Shown here piece by piece: positions 1-4,275 of a stretch of 5,155 nucleotides of DNA. Under the pieces are notes generated by a model. The model was not told the DNA's origin. It saw only the letters and a program-made list of their open reading frames with translations, and made no database searches. The position numbers were made by a program, and so were the translations under genes. This DNA is from an archaeon. Its GTDB lineage: Archaea; Methanobacteriota; Methanobacteria; Methanobacteriales; Methanobacteriaceae. How positions within the stretch are numbered: the stretch's first letter is position 1; each line of letters opens with the position of its first letter. The stretch is from positions 1 to 5,155 of the forward strand of contig JAKSUF010000126.1 in assembly GCA_024409145.1 (NCBI GenBank). The letters run 5' to 3'.

Positions 1-22
1 AAAAGAAAATAACAATAATATA

Positions 23-51
23 TTTACAAAAAATGGAAAATGTGATATAAT
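23..51 (+). promoter_or_regulatory. Promoter of the membrane-protein gene
   Basis: A sigma-A-like promoter. The -35 is TTTACA (23-28), the spacer is 17 bp, and the -10 is a perfect TATAAT (46-51) preceded by TG at 43-44, which makes an extended -10. Transcription should start near 58, leaving a leader of about 55 nt before the ATG at 114. The leader holds a small possible hairpin (GAGT 74-77 with ACTC 84-87). Confidence 0.75.
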
Positions 52-113
52 TGTGAAAGATAACTATTGTTTGGAGTATTAAAACTCTACTGCATATTCG
101 GAGGAAAAACGAT

Positions 114-809
114 ATGGATAAAAAAATTAAATCAGGATTATTTAAAATAGCTAAAACAGTTGCTATCATTGCAACAGTATTGTTTGTTTTTGTACTTTTA
201 GGATACTTTGCTATCCCTGGACTTGTTAAATTTAGACACATACTTGGTTATGGTATTATCTGCTTAGTATTATGGGTAATTGCAGCTTGGGATATTTTCT
301 CAAAGCTTAAAGTTATGAAGGGCAAAAAGCTCTCTAGCTTACTTTCAGTTATCTCAATGTGTCTTGCAGGTTTCTACTTTATTATGTGGATTGTAAAATT
401 AATTGCTCCACAGAAAGTAGCAAGTCATAACCCACTTGGTGGTGCAATATTCTTCCTTGCTGTTTCAATCATATGCCTTTTCTGGGATAAGATTGTTAAG
501 TTCGTCAATGGTTTATTTGTAAACGATGATGAAGAAGCAGAAGACAAGACAAAGAAAAGTAAAGCAAAGAAAGACGATGACGATGACGATGATGACAAAG
601 AAGATGAAAATGATCTCAAGCTTAAAAAGCTTCAGGCAAATCAGACAGCACTTTATAATGTATTAAAGCAGCTTACTGATGAATCACTTCCATTTGAAAA
701 TCAGTACATCGCAACAATGACTAAGAGTGAACTTGTTGAACTTATTACACAGGTTTCAGCTAAGGTTGTTGTAGAAATGTTAAAGAAAGAAGAAGAAGCT
801 TCTAAATAA
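114..809 (+). CDS. Four-helix membrane protein with acidic linker, function unknown
   Basis: I do not recognise this 231-residue protein. Four hydrophobic segments can be seen at about residues 14-34, 44-61, 76-97 and 108-126, so it should be an integral inner-membrane protein without a cleaved signal peptide. A highly charged linker follows (138-167), with eight consecutive Asp at 154-161 flanked by Lys-rich stretches. The tail (168-231) is probably a soluble, amphipathic helical domain with Leu and Lys/Glu periodicity (for example TKSELVELITQ), possibly coiled coil. The start is supported by GGAGG at 100-104, 9 nt before the ATG. The gene has its own promoter (23-51) and terminator (820-846), so it appears monocistronic. 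Use of CTT, AAG and GCA codons seems richer than in the more A/T-skewed genes downstream. The poly-Asp stretch is encoded by alternating GAC/GAT codons (573-596), a short microsatellite that could vary in length. A scaffold or envelope role is only a guess. Confidence 0.85.
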   Translation: MDKKIKSGLFKIAKTVAIIATVLFVFVLLGYFAIPGLVKFRHILGYGIICLVLWVIAAWDIFSKLKVMKGKKLSSLLSVISMCLAGFYFIMWIVKLIAPQKVASHNPLGGAIFFLAVSIICLFWDKIVKFVNGLFVNDDEEAEDKTKKSKAKKDDDDDDDDKEDENDLKLKKLQANQTALYNVLKQLTDESLPFENQYIATMTKSELVELITQVSAKVVVEMLKKEEEASK

Positions 810-819
810 TCCAAAAAGG

Positions 820-846
820 AAAAAGAGACCATAAGGTCTCTTTTTT
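820..846 (+). terminator. Rho-independent terminator of the membrane-protein gene
   Basis: Perfect stem GAGACC (825-830) / GGTCTC (835-840) with loop ATAA, extended by A-T pairs on both sides (820-824 with 841-845) and ending in a T run. It lies 11 bp after the stop codon. The flanking A and T tracts make it potentially bidirectional. Confidence 0.9.
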
Positions 847-1011
847 CGTTGAATTTTTTTCATGCTTTTTCTTATATATTTTTTCATGTTTTTTTCATAT
901 ATTTTTTGCTTTTTTAAATTATATTTTTTTCAAATAATTTATTCAGTAAATTATATAAAATATATCTTTAAACATCTATAATTATTCATGAATAAATTCT
1001 CTATATTAGTA
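847..1011. repeat. AT-only spacer with T-rich near-repeats and a palindrome
   Basis: There is no gene here. From 854 to about 925 the strand is almost pure T, with three near-copies of a T-run followed by CAT (854-864, 879-888 and 889-898). Further on is a perfect 14-bp palindrome, TTATTCATGAATAA (982-995), about 17 bp upstream of the rnhA -35. It could bind a dimeric regulator, but in DNA this AT-rich its significance is uncertain. Confidence 0.5.
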
Positions 1012-1039
1012 TTGCAAGTATTATTTTTTTAGGTATAAT
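1012..1039 (+). promoter_or_regulatory. Probable promoter of rnhA (and possibly the cmk operon)
   Basis: -35 TTGCAA (1012-1017), 16-bp spacer, -10 TATAAT (1034-1039). The -10 is a perfect match and the -35 matches the consensus at 4 of 6 positions. The expected start is near 1046, giving a leader of about 34 nt to the ATG at 1080. Confidence 0.6.
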
Positions 1040-1079
1040 CTAAAATAGGTAAGTATAAACATGAAAGGGATAATACATT

Positions 1080-1517
1080 ATGAAAGAAGTTACACTTTAT
1101 ACAGATGGTGCTTGTAGTGGTAATCCAGGTCCTGGTGGTTATGGTGCAGTTCTTATTTATAAAGATACTGTTAAAGAACTATCAGAAGGATTTAAAGAAA
1201 CTACTAACAATCGTATGGAATTACTTAGTGTTGTTGTAGGTCTTCGTTGTCTTAAAGAAAAATGTAAGGTAGATATCTACAGTGATAGCAAGTATGTAGT
1301 TGATGCAATCAATAAAGGATGGCTTAAATCATGGCAAGATAACAACTGGAGAAAGAGTGATAAAAAAGAAGTTAAGAATGTTGAATTATGGCAAGAACTT
1401 TTAGTAGAAATGGATAAACATGAAATAACATTCCACTGGGTTAAAGGTCATGATGGAAATGAATACAATGAGATATGTGATAAACTAGCTGTTAAAGCAT
1501 ATCAAAAATATTTATAG
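1080..1517 (+). CDS. rnhA: Ribonuclease HI
   Basis: Ribonuclease HI, a cytoplasmic endonuclease that cuts the RNA strand of RNA-DNA hybrids (R-loops, lagging-strand primers) with two metal ions. At 145 residues it has the usual length of a stand-alone type 1 enzyme. The opening YTDGACSGNPGPGGYGAVL is diagnostic. The catalytic carboxylates are visible as D9, E47 (in NNRMEL), D69 (in YSDSKYV) and D134 (in NEICDKLA), with the catalytic histidine H124 in HWVKGHDG. The Trp/Lys-rich segment 79-99 (KGWLKSWQDNNWRKSDKK) is the basic handle that grips the hybrid, as in the E. coli enzyme. The start is fixed by the conserved N-terminus and by AAAGGGA at 1064-1070, 9 nt before the ATG. It lies 106 bp upstream of cmk with no terminator between them, so cotranscription is likely. 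No key residue is missing. Confidence 0.97.
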   Translation: MKEVTLYTDGACSGNPGPGGYGAVLIYKDTVKELSEGFKETTNNRMELLSVVVGLRCLKEKCKVDIYSDSKYVVDAINKGWLKSWQDNNWRKSDKKEVKNVELWQELLVEMDKHEITFHWVKGHDGNEYNEICDKLAVKAYQKYL

Positions 1518-1562
1518 AATTATTTAATAAAAAATAATATTTTATGAATTATTTAATAAAAA
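1517..1562 (+). repeat. 17-bp direct repeat between rnhA and cmk
   Basis: The 17-mer GAATTATTTAATAAAAA occurs at 1517-1533 and again at 1546-1562, a 29-bp period, and the similarity extends a few bases to the left (TTTATAG / TTTATG). It looks like a tandem duplication of AT-only spacer and begins on the last base of the rnhA stop codon. No GC-rich hairpin is present, so nothing suggests termination here. Confidence 0.7.
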
Positions 1563-1623
1563 TAAAGTATAGAAATAAATTAGATAAAAATATAAAAATA
1601 CAAAATATATAGGAGTAAGATTT

Positions 1624-2322
1624 ATGAACAAAAAAGGTATAGCAGTTGATGGACCAGCAGGAGCAGGAAAAAGTACAATAGTAAAAATCATAGCTAAAGA
1701 ATTAGGTATCAATTATGTTGATAGTGGATCACTTTATAGAACTATTGCATATTGTATGAAAACTAATGACATTGATGTTAGTGATGTATTAGAAATGCCA
1801 GAAGAAGAACTTAAAGTAATGCTTAATGCTATGGATATAAAGATGGAATTTAGTGATGGTACACAAACTAACTATCTAAATGGTGAAGCATTAGAAGATA
1901 ATGTTTTAAGAACAGAAGATATTTCAATGATGGCAAGTAAAGTATCCCAAAATGGTGAAGTAAGAAATAAAGTAACAAATATATGCCAAGATTGTGCTAA
2001 AGTAAATGATGTAATTATGGAAGGTAGAGATATTACTACTGTAGTTATGCCTAATGCATTACTTAAAGTATATCTTGATGCTGATGTTACTGAAAGAGCT
2101 AAAAGAAGAATAGCTCAATTAAAAGAAAAAGGACAAAAAGCACCAAAGATGGAAGATATGATAGCAGATATTGAAAAGAGAGATAAACAAGATATGAATC
2201 GTGATATAGCACCACTTAAAAAAGCAGAAGATGCTATGGTACTTGATACTACAAGCTTAACAATAGATGAAGTAGTAAAGTTTGTTATATCAGAATACAA
2301 AAATAAAAAAAAAAATAAATAA
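1624..2322 (+). CDS. cmk: Cytidylate kinase ((d)CMP kinase)
   Basis: Cytidylate kinase, which transfers phosphate from ATP to CMP or dCMP to form (d)CDP in the cytoplasm, feeding pyrimidine nucleotide and phospholipid precursor pools. At 232 residues it has typical length. Visible motifs in order are the P-loop DGPAGAGKST (9-18), the CMP-site motif DSGSLYR (33-39; usually DTGAMYR), the LRTE segment (95-98) heading the CMP-binding insert, GRDITTVV (134-141; usually GRDIGTVV), ERAKRR (157-162) and the lid/C-terminal RDKQDMNRDIAPL (186-198). AGGAG at 1611-1615, 8 nt before the ATG, supports the start. It sits between rnhA and a DUF402 gene 55 bp downstream, probably one operon. This is not the usual cmk neighbourhood with rpsA or plsC. 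The gene ends in a Lys/Asn-rich tail containing an 11-A run (2305-2315). The two conservative motif changes do not remove catalytic residues, so an active enzyme is expected. Confidence 0.95.
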   Translation: MNKKGIAVDGPAGAGKSTIVKIIAKELGINYVDSGSLYRTIAYCMKTNDIDVSDVLEMPEEELKVMLNAMDIKMEFSDGTQTNYLNGEALEDNVLRTEDISMMASKVSQNGEVRNKVTNICQDCAKVNDVIMEGRDITTVVMPNALLKVYLDADVTERAKRRIAQLKEKGQKAPKMEDMIADIEKRDKQDMNRDIAPLKKAEDAMVLDTTSLTIDEVVKFVISEYKNKKKNK

Positions 2323-2340
2323 TATCAAATAGATAATAAT

Positions 2341-2360
2341 AAATTAAAACAAATTAAAAC
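2341..2360 (+). repeat. 10-bp tandem duplication upstream of the DUF402 gene
   Basis: AAATTAAAAC is repeated twice without interruption, just upstream of the start of the DUF402 gene. It lies in the 55-bp spacer after cmk. No promoter can be assigned with confidence in this spacer. Confidence 0.6.
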
Positions 2361-2377
2361 AATGTTGGGTAAAAATT

Positions 2378-2860
2378 ATGGAAGAAGAAAATAAATATAA
2401 AGATATTAAAGTAATTAGAAAAAGATATTTCCCTAATGAAGAAATAGATATATCAGGTGATGAAATATTATATCTTGATGAAAAGTTATTAGTAACTAAA
2501 TGGTTACCTATTAAACCAAGAGATGATATGAGTATGGGGATATCATGGTATTTCTTAGATAAAGGATGGAAAGTAAGTAAGGTATATAATAATGGTGAAT
2601 TTGTTCATTATTATTGTGATATATGTCGTTATGAAATAGAACCTAATAAGAAATATAAGATGATAGATTTACTTGCTGATGTAATAATAAAAGAAGATCT
2701 AACATATAAGGTTGTAGATATGGAAGAACTAGTAGATATGCTTGAAGATAAAACATTACCTCCAAGAGAATATATGCTTGCTATTAAAACATTAGCTAGT
2801 TTACTTAGAGAAATTAATGAAGGAAGATTTCCTTTTAAAGAATTAGATATGTATAAATAG
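2378..2860 (+). CDS. DUF402-family protein, possible nucleoside di/triphosphatase
   Basis: A 160-residue cytoplasmic protein that I place in the DUF402 family, which includes nucleoside tri/diphosphatases (Ntdp type) and RNA-associated proteins. The fingerprint is the central FVHYYCDICRYEIE (about residues 75-88), then KMIDLLADVIIKEDLTYKVVDMEELVDML, with the acidic residues that coordinate metal in the family, and an all-helical C-terminal end (PPREYMLAIKTLASLLREINEGRFPF). The N-terminal half is a beta-rich KVIRKRYFPNEEIDISGDEILYLDEKLLVTKWLP segment. The ATG at 2378 has only a weak ribosome binding site (GTTGGGT, 2364-2370). Translation may depend partly on an upstream gene, since cmk ends 55 bp before with no terminator between. 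The location behind a nucleotide kinase fits a role in nucleotide hydrolysis, but the actual substrate cannot be read from the sequence. The next visible terminator is at 3020, beyond the repeat array. Confidence 0.75.
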   Translation: MEEENKYKDIKVIRKRYFPNEEIDISGDEILYLDEKLLVTKWLPIKPRDDMSMGISWYFLDKGWKVSKVYNNGEFVHYYCDICRYEIEPNKKYKMIDLLADVIIKEDLTYKVVDMEELVDMLEDKTLPPREYMLAIKTLASLLREINEGRFPFKELDMYK

Positions 2861-2870
2861 ACGATTGTTA

Positions 2871-2899
2871 TTGCAAAATAACTAAATATAGTTTATACT
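2871..2899 (+). promoter_or_regulatory. Promoter of the repeat RNA
   Basis: -35 TTGCAA (2871-2876), a spacer of exactly 17 bp, and -10 TATACT (2894-2899). The predicted start, 6-8 bp after the -10, falls at about 2906, the first base of the first 35-bp repeat. This precise placement is the main reason to trust it. It begins 10 bp after the stop codon of the DUF402 gene. Confidence 0.6.
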
Positions 2900-2905
2900 T
2901 AAAAT

Positions 2906-3019
2906 CTAAAAAAGCGGTAAACCCGGCCATTAACAGGGAACTAAAAAAGCGGTAAACCTGGCCACTAACAAGGAACTAAAAAAGCGGTAAACCCGACCAT
3001 TAACAGGGAACTAAAAAAG
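2906..3019 (+). repeat. Three 35-bp tandem repeats plus a partial fourth
   Basis: Head-to-tail copies lie at 2906-2940, 2941-2975 and 2976-3010, followed by a 9-nt partial copy (3011-3019) that runs into the terminator. Each unit has an A-rich linker (CTAAAAAAG) and a core that is unusually GC-rich for this window. Copy 2 differs from copy 1 at unit positions 19, 25 and 31, and copy 3 differs from copy 1 at position 21. There are no unique spacers, so this is not a CRISPR array. It does not encode a protein with a start and ribosome binding site. Confidence 0.97.
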
Positions 3020-3062
3020 AAGAGATTAGAGTAGTATTATTATTCTAATCTCTTATTTATTT
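2906..3062 (+). ncRNA. Putative repeat RNA, type III antitoxin-like (ToxI/AbiQ layout)
   Basis: A short transcription unit made of a promoter (2871-2899), three 35-nt repeats and a terminator, predicting an RNA of about 155 nt. In each unit an H-type pseudoknot can be drawn: GGU (unit positions 11-13) pairs with 21-23, and CCC/CCU (17-19) pairs with GGG/AGG (31-33). Changes between copies keep these pairs. In copy 2, C19 to U and G31 to A change together (C-G to U-A); in copy 3, G21 to A turns a U-G into a U-A pair. The only other change (position 25) falls in a loop. Type III antitoxins (ToxI, AbiQ antitoxin) are known to consist of about 35-nt tandem pseudoknot repeats cut in A-rich linkers and separated from the toxin gene by a terminator. 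Here no toxin gene follows, so the role is inferred. It could be an orphan antitoxin, a remnant, or another kind of repeat RNA. Confidence 0.5.
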
Positions 3063-3065
3063 TTA
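3020..3065 (+). terminator. Rho-independent terminator after the repeat array
   Basis: Perfect 11-bp stem AAGAGATTAGA (3020-3030) / TCTAATCTCTT (3044-3054), which can be extended by three more pairs including one G-T (3031-3033 with 3041-3043). A 7-nt loop and a T-rich tail (ATTTATTTTT) complete it. It should end the repeat RNA and any readthrough from the cmk/DUF402 operon. Confidence 0.85.
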
Positions 3066-3082
3066 TATTTCTTTTAATGATT

Positions 3083-3111
3083 TTGCAAGAAATATATCTG
3101 GTACATATAAA
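3083..3111 (+). promoter_or_regulatory. Possible weak promoter
   Basis: TTGCAA (3083-3088), 17-bp spacer, TATAAA (3106-3111). The -35 is the same as in the rnhA and repeat-RNA promoters. It would start a transcript near 3118 that ends at the hairpin at 3161-3208, with no sensible reading frame between. In such AT-rich DNA a chance match is quite possible. Confidence 0.3.
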
Positions 3112-3160
3112 TTTATGAAGAATATATAAAAAGTTAAAAATAAGCCAAAATATGAAGCGA

Positions 3161-3208
3161 GAGAAGGACCAAATAAGGTATTGAAACCTTATTTGATCCT
3201 TCTTTTTA
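3161..3208 (+). terminator. Long isolated hairpin terminator
   Basis: Near-perfect hairpin of 18 pairs with a single C-A mismatch. The arms are about 3162-3179 and 3186-3203, the loop is ATTGAA (3180-3185), and the 3' end is TTTTTATA. It is the strongest hairpin in the window, yet it follows no protein gene. The nearest upstream unit already ends at the 3020-3065 terminator. It may end a small RNA from the promoter at 3083-3111 or insulate the downstream region. Confidence 0.8.
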
Positions 3209-3210
3209 TA

Positions 3211-3282
3211 TCCAATTGGAAATAGTATAATAAAATTTCAAAAAAATTCCAAAAAAGTATTGACTTTATTTCCAACTTTTGG
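3211..3282. promoter_or_regulatory. Cluster of TTCCAA/TTGGAA boxes around a promoter
   Basis: A perfect palindrome TCCAATTGGA (3211-3220) is followed by TTCCAA at 3247-3252, and by TTCCAA (3270-3275) facing TTGG (3279-3282) inside the spacer of the promoter at 3260-3288. A repressor covering the last site would block that promoter. Which protein would bind is unknown; the AbiEi-like antitoxin encoded downstream is one candidate. Confidence 0.35.
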
Positions 3283-3288
3283 TATAAT
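3260..3288 (+). promoter_or_regulatory. Strong extended -10 promoter of a small RNA
   Basis: -35 TTGACT (3260-3265), 17-bp spacer, -10 TATAAT (3283-3288) preceded by TG at 3280-3281. This is among the best promoters in the window by consensus. Transcription should start near 3295, about 100 nt before the terminator at 3356-3397. Confidence 0.75.
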
Positions 3289-3294
3289 TAACTT

Positions 3295-3399
3295 ATAAAA
3301 AATAAAGATTGCTTTTCAAAATCCTTACCCTCTTTAATTAAATACATTAGAGAATAAAAAAAGATTATTTCAGCAGCTATATAGATAATCTTTTTTTAT
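3295..3399 (+). ncRNA. Candidate small RNA of about 105 nt
   Basis: A strong promoter is followed about 100 nt later by a clear terminator, with no start codon, ribosome binding site and reading frame of useful length between them. The RNA would have a single-stranded 5' part with a pyrimidine-rich stretch (CCTTACCCTCTTT, 3323-3335). A small hairpin with a UU bulge follows (3330-3352, CTCT-AAT pairing with ATTAGAG), and then the terminator hairpin. The family is not recognised. It may instead be an attenuated leader whose readthrough feeds the AbiE operon, but that operon has its own promoter at 3474-3502. Confidence 0.4.
3356..3397 (+). terminator. Rho-independent terminator of the candidate small RNA
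   Basis: A 13-bp stem pairs 3356-3368 (seven A then GATTAT) with 3385-3397 (ATAATC then seven T) across a 16-nt loop. The T run is part of the stem, and a second run of seven T (3404-3410) lies just beyond. The A/T symmetry means it could also work on the other strand. Confidence 0.75.
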
Positions 3400-3473
3400 T
3401 GTCTTTTTTTATTATGATTAATATATAAGCATAAAAAATAAGGGAAAAAACTTTGTGAAATTACTGATAATTA

Positions 3474-3502
3474 TTGAAAAATCCAGAAAAGCATGGTATA
3501 AT
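3474..3502 (+). promoter_or_regulatory. Promoter of the AbiE-type operon
   Basis: -35 TTGAAA (3474-3479), 17-bp spacer, -10 TATAAT (3497-3502) with an extended TG at 3494-3495. Transcription should start near 3509. The leader contains the inverted pair ATGAA (3514-3518) / TTCAT (3534-3538), a possible operator for autorepression, since AbiEi proteins are known to repress their own promoter. Confidence 0.75.
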
Positions 3503-3570
3503 GTTACTAGAACATGAATTATTTTAAATATTTTTCATAAAAAGGTAAAATCGTAAAAAAGGAGGCATGT

Positions 3571-4248
3571 ATGAACTGCAATACTTTGATAAATGAATAT
3601 ATTGAAAGATTTGAAAAAAATGAACCTATTTATATTGATGATATTGTGGACTATATTATTAATTATAATAATAGCATTGCAAATGAAGATGCAATGGATA
3701 AAAATATCGACGAGAAAAAAATATATAACAATGTTAAAGTAATACTAAATCGTCTTATTAAAAATAATGTTATTAAATCAAATTATAAAGGAGTTTATTA
3801 CATACCTATAAATAGTATATGGGGTGAACAACCTTTACCTATCAGAAAAATTGTTAGGGATAAATATTTAGTAAGTAAAGATGGTGATATTAAAGGTTAT
3901 GTAACGGGAGCAAAACTTTTTAATGAGGTGGGTCTTACAACACAAAATCCAAATAAGGTTGATATTGCTACTAATGAAGCTAAAAATTTTAATAAGTATG
4001 AAAATAGTTACTTAAATACCATTATTAGAAAGCCTAAGATGACTATTAATAAAGATAATTATTTATACTTACAGTTGTTTGATCTTATTGAAAATAAAGA
4101 CAATATAAATATTGAAGTAGATAATTATGATGAGATTATTTATGATTTGATTCAAAATAAGAACCTAGATTTTGAAAAAATATTAAGTTATGCTAGAGAT
4201 TTAAAAACTAATAAGGTATTAAAAAAGATATTAGAAATAGCAAGATAA
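3571..4248 (+). CDS. AbiEi-like antitoxin of a type IV toxin-antitoxin pair
   Basis: A 225-residue cytoplasmic protein resembling the AbiEi / DUF6088 family, the antitoxin and autorepressor of AbiE-type (type IV) toxin-antitoxin systems. The N-terminal region (about 5-80) looks like a winged-helix DNA-binding domain, ending in the typical wing sequence NYKGVYYIPI (71-80). The middle holds the family-like block GYVTGAKLFNEVGLTTQNPNKVDIATN (109-135). The C-terminal third (160-225) is helical, Asn/Lys/Asp-rich and closes with a basic helix. AAGGAGG at 3559-3565 lies 5 nt before the ATG, a slightly short but strong ribosome site; an out-of-frame ATG at 3567 is ignored. The next gene starts 27 bp after the stop and encodes the matching AbiEii toxin, which greatly strengthens the call. 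In the known systems the antitoxin blocks toxicity without binding the toxin directly and represses the operon. Recognition is by motif and context, not by alignment. Confidence 0.8.
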   Translation: MNCNTLINEYIERFEKNEPIYIDDIVDYIINYNNSIANEDAMDKNIDEKKIYNNVKVILNRLIKNNVIKSNYKGVYYIPINSIWGEQPLPIRKIVRDKYLVSKDGDIKGYVTGAKLFNEVGLTTQNPNKVDIATNEAKNFNKYENSYLNTIIRKPKMTINKDNYLYLQLFDLIENKDNINIEVDNYDEIIYDLIQNKNLDFEKILSYARDLKTNKVLKKILEIAR

Positions 4249-4275
4249 GAAAAAAAGAAATCGAGGGTAACAAAT

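Noticed and set aside
425..619. Minus-strand Ser-rich reading frame
   Set aside because: It is the antisense of the poly-Asp/Glu linker of the membrane-protein gene and has no sensible start signals.
982..995. ArgR-type box (TTATTCATGAATAA)
   Set aside because: The half sites resemble arginine-repressor boxes, but no arginine gene is present and such AT palindromes are common here. It is kept only as an unassigned palindrome.
2115..2300. Minus-strand frame within cmk
   Set aside because: It lies wholly inside a confidently identified gene, has no ribosome site, and its low-complexity composition reflects the opposite strand.
2378..2860. The DUF402 gene as the toxin partner of the repeat RNA
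   Set aside because: It lies upstream rather than downstream of the repeats, and its FVHYYCDI and acidic motifs fit DUF402, not the ToxN fold.
2906..3019. CRISPR array
   Set aside because: The repeats follow each other directly with a 35-bp period and have no unique spacers, and no cas genes are near.
3049..3225. Decayed toxin remnant: one frame is open for 58 codons apart from a single TAA at 3127-3129
   Set aside because: It has no start codon with a ribosome site, overlaps two terminator hairpins, and its translation is not recognisable. In DNA this AT-rich such a frame is compatible with chance.
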